Assembly (NCBI RefSeq): GCF_025685625.1
Contig: NZ_JAGSYI010000006.1
Coordinates: 62,001 to 126,000, forward strand
Direction of reading: 5' to 3'
Length of the DNA: 64,000 nt
Source: Acidicapsa acidisoli
Lineage (GTDB): Bacteria > Acidobacteriota > Terriglobia > Terriglobales > Acidobacteriaceae
Below are positions 7,317 through 15,567 of the stretch, piece after piece. The position numbers and the translations under genes are program-made. The notes beneath the pieces were generated by a model. It had not been told where the DNA came from. It saw nothing but the letters and a program-made list of their open reading frames with translations, and made no database searches. Numbering within the stretch: position 1 is the first letter of the stretch; each line of letters begins with the position of its first letter.

Positions 7317-8108
7317 TCATGTCATTAGCGGCGAAGGAGTCAGTTCGCGTTTAGCGCGCATTAGTCGATTGACGATTCTATAGCGATCTCCTCTGTAGGA
7401 TGACTTTACGTGCTCAGCCGGCTTTCCATCTTCGAGGTAAGAAACTCTGGTAAACAAGAAGATGGGGCTCCTCGGATGAATCTGAAGAAGCCGTGCTTCT
7501 TCGGCACTCGCCTTGCCCACTTCAATGACCTCATCCGTGACAATCACTTGTATCCCGTATTGCTCGGCCAACTCCTCGTACAGCGACATAGCAGGATCGT
7601 AGGTCTCGAGCAGATTCGGACAGAGATGCGTGGGCAGGCAGCTGGACTCAATCCCCATCGGCAGAGAATCCGCATAACGAACGCGGCGCAGGCAGAAGAC
7701 CTTTTCCTTCTCGCCCAACCTCAACGCATCTCTCGTCTCCTGGTTTGGTAGCTGAATCTTGAACGACAGAAGCTCGGAGTGAGGGGTCGCGCCCCGATCT
7801 TTCATCTCTTCGCTGAAGGAGAGTACGTGACGGAAATCTCTCTCGATTTTTATCCCAGAGATAAATGTGCCCTTGCCCTGACGACTGTAAATCACACCAA
7901 GATCGCACAGCGCCTTGACGGCCTGGCGGACGGTCATTTGACTGACCCCCATCCGGGCGGCGATTTTCTGAATCGAAGGGACAGGTTCGCCCTCTTTGAT
8001 CTCACCAGATCGGATCTGATCCATCAAGCGCTGCTGAATCTGGTGGTAAAGAGGAATGCCGCTTCTGCGGTCCAGCGGTAACGGGCGTCGCTTCTTATTT
8101 CCGTCCAT
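7317..8108 (-). CDS. GntR-family regulator, HutC subfamily (UTRA domain)
   Basis: One-component regulator of 263 residues. The N-terminal winged helix starts GIPLYHQIQQRLMDQIRSGE and includes the recognition segment MGVSQMTVRQAVKALCDLGV and the wing RQGKGTFIS (about 18-85). The C-terminal half is a UTRA effector domain (about 95-250; ETRDALRLGEKEKVFCLRRV, YSLYEEL-like core, EARLLQIHPRSPIFLFTRVS). HutC/UTRA regulators commonly sense sugars, phosphosugars or amino acid derivatives, so a muropeptide sugar or MurNAc-6-phosphate is a reasonable effector here. It sits inside the salvage locus between the epimerase and the serine hydrolase and is probably its controller. Confidence 0.88.
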   Translation of the reverse strand: MDGNKKRRPLPLDRRSGIPLYHQIQQRLMDQIRSGEIKEGEPVPSIQKIAARMGVSQMTVRQAVKALCDLGVIYSRQGKGTFISGIKIERDFRHVLSFSEEMKDRGATPHSELLSFKIQLPNQETRDALRLGEKEKVFCLRRVRYADSLPMGIESSCLPTHLCPNLLETYDPAMSLYEELAEQYGIQVIVTDEVIEVGKASAEEARLLQIHPRSPIFLFTRVSYLEDGKPAEHVKSSYRGDRYRIVNRLMRAKRELTPSPLMT

Positions 8109-8440
8109 TTGCCTTCCTGGTACACCCGTGGTGAGAGTTCATGAAGATCTATGTAACCGGTAGAGCGCCCTGACTCGGTATACACGAATTCCACTCTTTC
8201 CGACTTATGAATATGGAACTGAGGGCGGTGCTATCCATCATAGCCCGGAGGAGCCATTTCGAACAAAGGCGATATTCCAATGAAGCAATCAATCGAGCTC
8301 GGATAAGATTTCTACCCAGTCGCTTCCCATAGAACGAGCATCAGTTAAGCCAGAGATCGGTGTAATCCTTGAAGCTACCGAAGTGCAGCGTGGATAGGCG
8401 GACACTTCGGCATTCGAGCGGCGTTTACCGCGCGGTCTCT
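8109..8440. other. Gene-free stretch, probable gntR promoter region
   Basis: 332 bp between the epimerase stop and the gntR start. Two similar elements, GGTACACCC (8119-8127) and GGTATACAC (8177-8185), lie 10-80 bp ahead of the gntR ATG and could be regulator half-sites; the match is weak. No ORF is supported. Confidence 0.4.
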
Positions 8441-9571
8441 TTAGCCATGCGACGTGGTCAGTCCTAGTCCCGGCCCCGAGGGCAACAGAAGCTTTCCCTT
8501 TTCCACTCGGACACCGACCCAGGGATCATTTGCCACCAGAAGGTTGCCGTCTAGATCTGCATGATCCACCAGAGGCGACAAGTGCGCGGCTGCCGTAATC
8601 GAACAGGAACTAGAGACCATGCAGCCGAGCATCACCTTCAAGTTCATCGCCCGAGCTACCTGAATCCATCGAAGGGACTCCAGGATGCCGCCCGCCTTGT
8701 CGAGCTTTACATTGATACCGTCGAAGGCTTCGGTAAGATGGGGAATCATATTGATATCCGTGCAGGCTTCATCGGCGAAGATAGGGAGGTGAACCTTGCT
8801 GCGCACATACTTTGTTTCTTCGATCATATGTGCCGGCATGGGTTGTTCTACATATTCGATCCCCTGCGTCTCAAGCCAGTTGATTTTGCGAATGGCCTCT
8901 TCCTTATCTATCCATCCCTCGTTGGCATCCACGCGAATCGGCTTCTTTGTAACGCTGCGTACAGCTTCGATCGTCTCCTCGTCGGATTGCAGCCCTACCT
9001 TGACCTTCAGTACGGGAAAGTCCGCGGCCTCGCGGGTCTTCTGGCGGGTGATCTCGGGCGTATCAATCCCGATGGAAAAATCTGTGATCGGAGCATCGGC
9101 AGGATCAAGTCCGAGGAATTGATAGAGTGGAACTCCCATCTTCTTGCCGAGCCAATCGAAGATAGCAATGTCGACGGCTGCCATAGCTGCGTGTTGATGA
9201 CTGCCGAGTAAGCCGCGCAACTGCGCAAGATACTTTTGATACATGAGAGGATCGCCCGCGACGATCTGAGAAGCGATCGCTTCGATAGCCTTGCGGGCCT
9301 CTTCCGGAAATTCCTTGTAGCGAATAATGGGAGCCCCCTCGCCATAACCGGTGATTCCATCTCGCCGGTACTGAACCTGCACCGTATCTCGATACGCGCT
9401 GGAAGACATGGTCGTGGTCCAGGTGTGGCGCAGCATCAGACGCTTCAGGCCGCTCTGGACGTCGCACTTATCCTGCGATGGCTTGGATTGCATCCCTATC
9501 ACCTCTGCTGGCAGCATCGAAGCCAGGCCAGCCGCACCCGCAGTCTTTATCCAATCTCGTCTATTCATCAC
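8441..9571 (-). CDS. Exported dipeptide epimerase (L-Ala-D/L-Glu type, enolase superfamily)
   Basis: Enolase-superfamily enzyme of 376 residues, best read as the epimerase that turns the cell-wall dipeptide L-Ala-D-Glu into L-Ala-L-Glu. The barrel shows the second-strand pair K189-V-K191, metal ligands D215 (RVDANEGW), E242 (VEQP) and D267 (FADEA), and the KLDKAGG segment with the opposing lysine, all in the order of the muconate-lactonizing subgroup. Unusually, it starts with a twin-arginine type leader (MMNRRDWIKTAGAAGLASML), implying export, whereas YkfB/YcjG-type epimerases are cytoplasmic. Its start overlaps the NlpC/P60 stop by 4 bp, the same pairing as ykfB-ykfC. Other dipeptide specificities cannot be excluded from motifs alone. 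Confidence 0.82.
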   Translation of the reverse strand: MMNRRDWIKTAGAAGLASMLPAEVIGMQSKPSQDKCDVQSGLKRLMLRHTWTTTMSSSAYRDTVQVQYRRDGITGYGEGAPIIRYKEFPEEARKAIEAIASQIVAGDPLMYQKYLAQLRGLLGSHQHAAMAAVDIAIFDWLGKKMGVPLYQFLGLDPADAPITDFSIGIDTPEITRQKTREAADFPVLKVKVGLQSDEETIEAVRSVTKKPIRVDANEGWIDKEEAIRKINWLETQGIEYVEQPMPAHMIEETKYVRSKVHLPIFADEACTDINMIPHLTEAFDGINVKLDKAGGILESLRWIQVARAMNLKVMLGCMVSSSCSITAAAHLSPLVDHADLDGNLLVANDPWVGVRVEKGKLLLPSGPGLGLTTSHG

Positions 9572-10536
9572 TTTACTCTCCTCGCCGCGACCAAAATCTT
9601 TGTCCAGGGCATGTCATCCAGGCGGCTGATTTGAACGCCTGGATGCTCGTGTGTTGTGTCATGGATGAACTGGCCGCCGCCAATATACATTCCAGTGTGG
9701 GTGATCTTGCCGGTGCTCCCGCCAAAGAACAACAGGTCTCCCGGTTGCAGATCTTTGCGCTCAACCGCTGTCACACCGCTCCAGGCAGCTTGAATATCTG
9801 CGTCGCGGGGCATGATGATTCCACGCTGGCGCTCCAGCATTTGCGTAAACCCGGAGCAGTCGAAACCGAAGCTGCTGACGCCACCCCAGGTGTAAGTGAT
9901 GCCGAGAAATCTCCTCGCCAACTGAAGCATCTCGTCGATGGTCAGCGGAGAGACATCTTGTGCTACGTCTCCTTGTTGTACCCACGCTGTTTGTCCGTCG
10001 ACCAAGCGGACCTGCAGCCAGCGTGAGGAGCGATCTCGTTTTTCAGAGGTCAACTCCAGACGCGCTTCCCATGGCAATTGGAGCACAGGGGCGTGTGTGG
10101 TCACGTCTGGATCGCGATAAATGTTGACGCTCAGTCCCGCGACTCGTACCAATCGATCGTCGGGGGCGTACGTTCCGGCATCGAGTGCCTTCAAACCGGA
10201 CGCCTCGACCCATCCTGTGTATCCGTCCGCAGTGCGGATGTTATACCAGTCTGCGTGCTTTTCGAGCGTCGCTACATCCGTCCCGTAGATAGTTTGCGAT
10301 ATGACTTCGCTATTGTCCTCCGCTTTCGCGAACATATTGATGACGGGCTTTGCCACAACAAAGTTCGGATGTGGAACAGACTCCTGTGCCCAGCCAGTTC
10401 GCGCCATCGGCATGAACAAAGCAATGATCCAAATACCGGCAGTGAGAAGACTGCTTGTTCGTTTGACAAATATTGAGATGTTACCCGCGATCTTCGACTG
10501 GCATGGAACGCCAGAGACACATTTTGTAACGGTCAC
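9568..10536 (-). CDS. NlpC/P60 cysteine peptidase with two SH3-like domains (YkfC-like)
   Basis: Probable gamma-D-glutamyl-L-diamino acid endopeptidase that cuts stem peptides between D-Glu and diaminopimelate and so releases L-Ala-D-Glu. The 322-residue protein has a hydrophobic leader ending TGWA (about 27-50), two bacterial SH3 domains (about 60-120 and 130-195) and a C-terminal NlpC/P60 domain (about 200-320). The catalytic residues are visible: C227 in FGFDCSGF, H280 in KITHTGMYIGGG and H292 in FIHDT. This SH3-SH3-NlpC order is that of YkfC, which prefers peptides with a free N-terminal L-Ala. Its product is the substrate of the coupled epimerase downstream. A 94 bp gap separates it from the NamZ fusion upstream. 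Confidence 0.88.
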   Translation of the reverse strand: MTVTKCVSGVPCQSKIAGNISIFVKRTSSLLTAGIWIIALFMPMARTGWAQESVPHPNFVVAKPVINMFAKAEDNSEVISQTIYGTDVATLEKHADWYNIRTADGYTGWVEASGLKALDAGTYAPDDRLVRVAGLSVNIYRDPDVTTHAPVLQLPWEARLELTSEKRDRSSRWLQVRLVDGQTAWVQQGDVAQDVSPLTIDEMLQLARRFLGITYTWGGVSSFGFDCSGFTQMLERQRGIIMPRDADIQAAWSGVTAVERKDLQPGDLLFFGGSTGKITHTGMYIGGGQFIHDTTHEHPGVQISRLDDMPWTKILVAARRVK

Positions 10537-10630
10537 AATGCTCCTTCTTTAAACAACCTAGTTAAACCGCGACTGCCTGAGCCGAACGGAAGCTTACTTC
10601 GATTCGGTATTCGGTGTACGATAGCGCGGC

Positions 10631-13036
10631 TCAGTAGAGGAGATACCTCGCGCGTATGGGCTTGAAGACCTCAAGAGCATCCTGCCAGTCTTCGGCAATC
10701 CGTCTTGGATCCTGCCCATCTGTGAGCGCGTCCAATGAGGCTTTGTTGCGCATTAAGCCGTCGAGCGCAGTGACTTTGTATTGGCCGGGATAGAGATGGT
10801 GCAAGGCGCTGGCGATCTCCAACCCAAGTTCAGGCGCATCGAGAGCTTCGCGGTCGGTAAGGATGATATTCACGCCGCCACACTTTTGATTGGCATAGAT
10901 AGAAGCATTGGGAGTGAAGTGAAGAGGGATAAAGCGCACGCCATTTATCGCTCTTTCGTTCAAATACTGGGCAAGCGCCGCCGGATCGACCCATGGTGCG
11001 CCGAGCAACTCAAACGGTGTGCCGGTTCCGCGGCCAACGGAAATATTCGAGCCTTCGATCATTCCAATGCCGGGATAGAGCGTCGCCTCGGTAAGACTAC
11101 GGATATTCGGAGAAGGGTCGATCCACACCATACCGGTTGAGTCGTACCAATCGCCGCGCATCCATCCTTCCATTGGAACCACGGTTAGCTTTGCGCCGAT
11201 GGCTCGCTCGCCGTTGAACATCCGCGCCAGTTCTCCAACCGTCATGCCGTGACGCACAGGGGTCTTCCAATAACTGACAAATGCCTCACGTCCCGCATCG
11301 GCGATGGGACCTTGTACTGCAAAGCCGCCGATCGGATTCGGTCGATCGAGTACAACAACCTCTTTGCCCGACTTCGCCGCTGCTTCGAGAAAATAGCCGA
11401 GCGTGCTTTCGTATGTGTAGAAGCGTGCGCCAATGTCCTGAATGTCGTAGACAATCGCATCCAGACCGGCGAGTTGCGTCTCCGAGGGCCTGCGCTTTGC
11501 ATCCGTGTCGCCGTAAACGCTATAGATAGGCACGCCGGTAGCCGCGTCCTTTGAGTTGCCGATCTCCGTTGTGTCAAGCGCGCCAGCAACGCCATGCTCT
11601 GGGCTGAAGATCGCGGCGAGTTGCAGTCCTAGAGTATGCGCCAGAGCGTCGGCTGTCCGTTGGCCGTGCGAATCCAAAGCGGTCTGATTGGTCACCAATC
11701 CGATTCGTATGGGATGGCTTGGATTCGGGTGAAGCTCGCTGAATCCGTGGTCTTCCAGCACGTCGATGCCAGTCTTTACTTCACCGTTGCGCACGGTTAC
11801 ACGCCGCTCCGCCATGATGGATTCGTTGTATCCGGTGATGCGTGCAAGACGAAGCTTTTCTTTCTCACTGACAGTAAGTTCGAGCGACGCGGTAACAGCA
11901 TTCGCTATGCGGGTGCGCAGCGAAACGACTGATCCGTGACCGTTGGGATGAACAGCATTGGTCAAGATAATAATGTAAGTGTTCGTGACCGGATCGATCC
12001 AAAGCGAGGTGCCAGTGAAACCAGTGTGTCCGTAAGACCCCACCGGCAGCAGTTCCCCGCGATTGGTGGCGAAGGGAGAATCGATATCCCAACCCAATCC
12101 GCGCAGTGTTGGCGCTGTTGCTGGCTGCTGCGGAGTGGACATCTTCTCCACGATCAGCCGGCTAAGGACTCTATCTCCGCCTAGTAGTTCTTGTGCAAAC
12201 TTCGCCAGATCGTCTGCGGTAGAGAATAGGCCCGCATGTCCTGCAACGCCGTCCATCCGCCGCGCCGTTGGGTCATGGACTATGCCGCGCAGCATCTTGC
12301 CCTGCTCATCGTATTGCGTTGGAGCAATACGCGACGACCACTCGCTGGGGGGTAGATAGCGCGTTTCGTTCATGCCCAGTGGCGCAAAAATATTTGTTTG
12401 TGCGTAGTCGTTTAGCGGCATGCCGGAGACCTTCTCGACCAGAAAACCGAGTGTCTCAAAATTGATGTCGCTGTAGACGAAGCGTGTGCCAGCAGGAAAA
12501 GCAGGCTTTTCCTGCATGGCCATGTTATATGCCATGTAGCGGCCTTGCCATGGCTCCTTTAAATCAAGGTCGGGGCGCAGACCTGAAAAGTGCGTCAATA
12601 GCTCTCTGACGGTGATGTCCCCTTTTCCGTTCTGCGCGAACTCGGGCAGATAAGAGGCCACCGGTGCATTGAGGCGAATTCTTCCCTCTTGAACGAGCTT
12701 CATTACGGACGAGGTCGTTGCGATGCACTTGGTCAGAGACGCTAAGTCGAATATTGTGTCTGGCGTCATGACCTCGCGCGTCGGTTCAATCGAACGCCAT
12801 CCATACGCCTTGCGATAGACAACTTTGCCGTCATGTCCGATGAGTACGACGCCACCTGGGATATTCCCTTCGGCAACAGCTTCTTCCATGATGACGTCGA
12901 TCGCCGCAAAACGCGACTGTTTAGCGGGCGTCGAATTTTGCGCAAGGAGATGCAGCTGACCAATTGCTGCGAGAGATAAGACCAGGAGACACAATATCTT
13001 CCGGCAACGCCGAATTACCTTCAACGATTTCAACAT
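10631..13036 (-). CDS. Fusion of AmiE/beta-lactamase-type serine hydrolase and NamZ (DUF1343) exo-N-acetylmuramidase
   Basis: An 801-residue exported two-domain enzyme. I chose ATG 13036, 1 bp past the murQ stop, because it opens directly into a signal peptide (basic MLKSLKVIRRCRK, then ILCLLVLSLAAIG); a start at 13111 would lie inside murQ. Residues about 40-390 are a class C beta-lactamase/esterase fold with S100-L-T-K103, Y188-S-D190 and H337-T-G. Residues about 423-801 are a DUF1343 domain with FSPEHG (477-482) and DIQDIGARFYTY (531-542), the NamZ/GH171 hallmarks. In Bacillus subtilis NamZ releases terminal MurNAc from glycan chains and the neighbouring AmiE, also of beta-lactamase fold, removes the peptide from MurNAc. 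Here the two seem fused. The activity of the first domain is inferred from that neighbour relation. Confidence 0.87.
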   Translation of the reverse strand: MLKSLKVIRRCRKILCLLVLSLAAIGQLHLLAQNSTPAKQSRFAAIDVIMEEAVAEGNIPGGVVLIGHDGKVVYRKAYGWRSIEPTREVMTPDTIFDLASLTKCIATTSSVMKLVQEGRIRLNAPVASYLPEFAQNGKGDITVRELLTHFSGLRPDLDLKEPWQGRYMAYNMAMQEKPAFPAGTRFVYSDINFETLGFLVEKVSGMPLNDYAQTNIFAPLGMNETRYLPPSEWSSRIAPTQYDEQGKMLRGIVHDPTARRMDGVAGHAGLFSTADDLAKFAQELLGGDRVLSRLIVEKMSTPQQPATAPTLRGLGWDIDSPFATNRGELLPVGSYGHTGFTGTSLWIDPVTNTYIIILTNAVHPNGHGSVVSLRTRIANAVTASLELTVSEKEKLRLARITGYNESIMAERRVTVRNGEVKTGIDVLEDHGFSELHPNPSHPIRIGLVTNQTALDSHGQRTADALAHTLGLQLAAIFSPEHGVAGALDTTEIGNSKDAATGVPIYSVYGDTDAKRRPSETQLAGLDAIVYDIQDIGARFYTYESTLGYFLEAAAKSGKEVVVLDRPNPIGGFAVQGPIADAGREAFVSYWKTPVRHGMTVGELARMFNGERAIGAKLTVVPMEGWMRGDWYDSTGMVWIDPSPNIRSLTEATLYPGIGMIEGSNISVGRGTGTPFELLGAPWVDPAALAQYLNERAINGVRFIPLHFTPNASIYANQKCGGVNIILTDREALDAPELGLEIASALHHLYPGQYKVTALDGLMRNKASLDALTDGQDPRRIAEDWQDALEVFKPIRARYLLY

Positions 13037-13037
13037 A

Positions 13038-13931
13038 TTAACCCTCAATTGCCTTGCGTACATTGCCCTTTGCCTTGCGCAGCCGTTCCAGCGACTCACT
13101 CTTGTTTGCATTCGCCTTCAGCATCACCAGTGCAACAGGAACACTCATGTCCGCGGTCTCCAACACTTGAAGAGCTGCATCGCGACTGACGTTTGCCAGG
13201 GATTCCAGAATCACGATGCCGCGCTCCAGCAGTTTCTTATTCGTCAAATGTAGATTGACCATCAAATTGCTGTAGACATAACCCATCCTGGCCATTGCAC
13301 CAGTGGTCAGCATATTGCAGATCAGCTTCTGTGCTGTACCGGCTTTCAGTCTCGACGAACCGGTCAACGCTTCCGGTCCCACTTCAACTTCAATCTGTAT
13401 GTCGGCTGCCCTGCCGAGGGCGGAGTCATGATTGCAGGCGATGGCTACGGTTGTGGCTCCTTTGCTCCCGGCATACTGGAGCGCACTGATGGTGTATGGC
13501 GTACACCCACTGGCGGCAAGCCCCACGACAACATCGCAATCGCCGGGATCGCGTGCAGCTATGTCACTGCGCCCCATTTCCTCGGAGTCTTCACTCCCCT
13601 CCGACGATTGCGTCAGAGCCGATTCACCACCTGCGATGAGGAACTGAACCATCTCCGGGTTCGTACTGAATGTTGGAGGACACTCCGATGCGTCGAGAGC
13701 CCCAATGCGTCCACTCGTTCCTGAGCCAACATAGATAAGTCGTCCGCCTGTGGCCAGACGGCCCGCAATGAGGTCGACTGCCTTTGCAATCTCCGGCAAC
13801 ACACGTTCGATGGCACGCGGTACAGCTGCATCTTCGCGGTTCATCGCCGTAACTAATTCGAGAGCGGTCATGGTATCGAGTTTTTCCGTATCACGATTGC
13901 GGCTTTCTGTTGTCAGTTTCTTCAATTTCAT
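13038..13931 (-). CDS. murQ: N-acetylmuramic acid 6-phosphate etherase
   Basis: MurQ cleaves the lactyl ether of MurNAc-6-phosphate, giving GlcNAc-6-phosphate and D-lactate, the committed cytosolic step of MurNAc salvage. The 297-residue protein has normal length and a SIS fold. It shows the signature LIYVGSGTSGRIGALDASE (about 75-93), in which the Glu of DASE is a catalytic residue in characterised MurQ, and the second acidic cluster SSEGSEDSEEMG (about 119-130), followed by DVVVGLAASGCTPY. The gene is sandwiched between the symporter (4 bp overlap) and the NamZ fusion (1 bp gap). The substrate must be phosphorylated, yet no PTS permease or MurNAc kinase is encoded nearby. Confidence 0.95.
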   Translation of the reverse strand: MKLKKLTTESRNRDTEKLDTMTALELVTAMNREDAAVPRAIERVLPEIAKAVDLIAGRLATGGRLIYVGSGTSGRIGALDASECPPTFSTNPEMVQFLIAGGESALTQSSEGSEDSEEMGRSDIAARDPGDCDVVVGLAASGCTPYTISALQYAGSKGATTVAIACNHDSALGRAADIQIEVEVGPEALTGSSRLKAGTAQKLICNMLTTGAMARMGYVYSNLMVNLHLTNKKLLERGIVILESLANVSRDAALQVLETADMSVPVALVMLKANANKSESLERLRKAKGNVRKAIEG

Positions 13932-15415
13932 CTCAGTTCCTCAGCCTGGCTTATGTTTTCATTTCGAGGCATAACACGGCTTGCACCGTAACCAATCGCG
14001 AATGTTGTCACGCTGCCCATTAGCACATACCAGGTGAACGATATACCCGTGCATAGCCATAAGTAGAGATTCAAGGCAAATCCACCGACCATCCCTATCA
14101 TTGCGCCGCGTTCGGTGGTCGTGCGCGTCAAGACTCCCAGGAGAAAGACCCCGAGCAGTGCACCGTAGGCTACCGATGCAATCGAGAGGCCCATTTCGAG
14201 CACCTTGCCACCATTGCGCGCGAGCAGCGCCAACCCGAACAACAATGCAGCCCATCCCACCACGGCAATTCTTGAAACCTGCACGCGGTGCTTCTCCGAT
14301 GAGTGGGGGCGCAGGCGCGCATAGAAATCAACGATCGTGGTCGATGAGAGCGAGTTCAAGGCGGCGCTTAAATTGGACATGGACGCGGCGAGAATGGCCG
14401 AGATCAGCAACCCACTTACTCCGTGTGGCATGCGAGTGACCACAAACGTCGGGAATATGGTGTCTGTGCGGGTGAAAGCTACAGTTGAAGGAAAGACGCG
14501 GTAAAACACAAACAGCATTGTGCCAACCAACAGAAACAACGAGAACTGAAAGAGAATGACGATCCCGCTGGAGAGCAACGCTATCTGAGATTGCCGCGCG
14601 TTACGCGCAGAGAGAAGTCTCTGCACGATTAGCTGGTCAGTTCCATGGCTCGCGGTGGTTAGAAAGGCCCCGCCCAGCACTCCCGACCACAGGGTATAAG
14701 TTGTATTGAGATTCCACGAGAGATCGAATACGCGAAACTTCCCGGCTTGACCAGCCACAGCATGCACGGTGTCCCAGCCGCCAGGCACCAAGTGCAGAAT
14801 CGTGAAGAAGCCAACCACTGTGCCTGCCACATAGATCGTCAGTTGCACAACGTCGGTCCAGATCACGGCCGCCATGCCACCTTCAAATGTGTAGATCAAC
14901 GTAAGCACGGTCACGATGGCAATGGCGCAAAAATCGCGCTGAAAATCATCGAGCCCGGTAAGCCAAGCGCCGAGTGCGATGCGTACAACAATCGCAACGG
15001 CAAAGACACGCACACCTTCCGCTGCCGCCCGCGTCAGCAAAAACATCCCCGCGGTCAGAGTCCGCAATGTATGACCGAAGCGCCGCTCCATCAGTTGATA
15101 TGCGGTAACCATCTCGCCACGAAAGTACTGCGGGATGAAAATGAAAGTGACGACGGTGCGCCCGATCAGATAGCCGAGCACCAGTTGGAGAAACGTAAAG
15201 TTCTTGTCATACGCCATTCCTGGCACACTGATGACGGTCAGCGTACTGGTCTCCGCCGCCACAATGGAGAGCGAGATGGCCCACCACGGAATGGTGTTTC
15301 CCGCAAGAAAGTAATTTTTTAGGGTTTGCTGCTTGCGTCCAAAACTCAATCCGAAGAGCGTCACCCCCACCAGGTAGGCAACGATGACTCCAAGATCCAG
15401 CGCATTCAAACCCAT
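13928..15415 (-). CDS. Sodium:solute symporter (SSS family), likely MurNAc or muropeptide uptake
   Basis: Inner-membrane carrier of 495 residues with about 13 hydrophobic helices. SSS-type features are the N-terminal LGVIVAYLVGVTLFGLSFGR, the first-helix-pair region NYFLAGNTIPWWAISLSIVA followed by ETSTLTVISVPG, and the sodium-site-like segment SNLSAALNSLSSTT in a later helix. SSS members of this kind carry sialic acid, sugars and amino sugars. Its 4 bp overlap with murQ argues that it brings in the MurQ precursor, that is unphosphorylated MurNAc or anhydro-MurNAc, in place of the PTS permease MurP used by many bacteria. The substrate is inferred from context only. Confidence 0.85.
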   Translation of the reverse strand: MGLNALDLGVIVAYLVGVTLFGLSFGRKQQTLKNYFLAGNTIPWWAISLSIVAAETSTLTVISVPGMAYDKNFTFLQLVLGYLIGRTVVTFIFIPQYFRGEMVTAYQLMERRFGHTLRTLTAGMFLLTRAAAEGVRVFAVAIVVRIALGAWLTGLDDFQRDFCAIAIVTVLTLIYTFEGGMAAVIWTDVVQLTIYVAGTVVGFFTILHLVPGGWDTVHAVAGQAGKFRVFDLSWNLNTTYTLWSGVLGGAFLTTASHGTDQLIVQRLLSARNARQSQIALLSSGIVILFQFSLFLLVGTMLFVFYRVFPSTVAFTRTDTIFPTFVVTRMPHGVSGLLISAILAASMSNLSAALNSLSSTTIVDFYARLRPHSSEKHRVQVSRIAVVGWAALLFGLALLARNGGKVLEMGLSIASVAYGALLGVFLLGVLTRTTTERGAMIGMVGGFALNLYLWLCTGISFTWYVLMGSVTTFAIGYGASRVMPRNENISQAEELR

Positions 15416-15511
15416 TGTGCGTTTCCTGGTGATGATAAGACTTAGTTGAAGTTTAAGCGTTCATTGACTGTTTGTATTGGACAATCGCTCTAGCAATTCG
15501 CGTGAAAGTTC

Positions 15512-15541
15512 CGGAGGATTGTTCTGCCGAGCAATCCTCCG
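15512..15541. terminator. Hairpin between the TonB receptor and the symporter
   Basis: Perfect 10 bp arms CGGAGGATTG and CAATCCTCCG with a 10-base loop. It lies 27 bp past the receptor stop and about 100 bp ahead of the symporter start. There is no T-run in the direction of transcription, so it may act as a partial terminator or a stability element that sets receptor mRNA above the cytosolic genes. Confidence 0.55.
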
Positions 15542-15567
15542 ATCTAAAGGTTACAGGTGGCTCACGA

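Noticed and set aside
10577-10633. CTGAGCCG and CGGCTCAG inverted repeat around the NamZ fusion stop
   Set aside because: Arms are only 8 bp with about 40 bases between; too weak to call a terminator.
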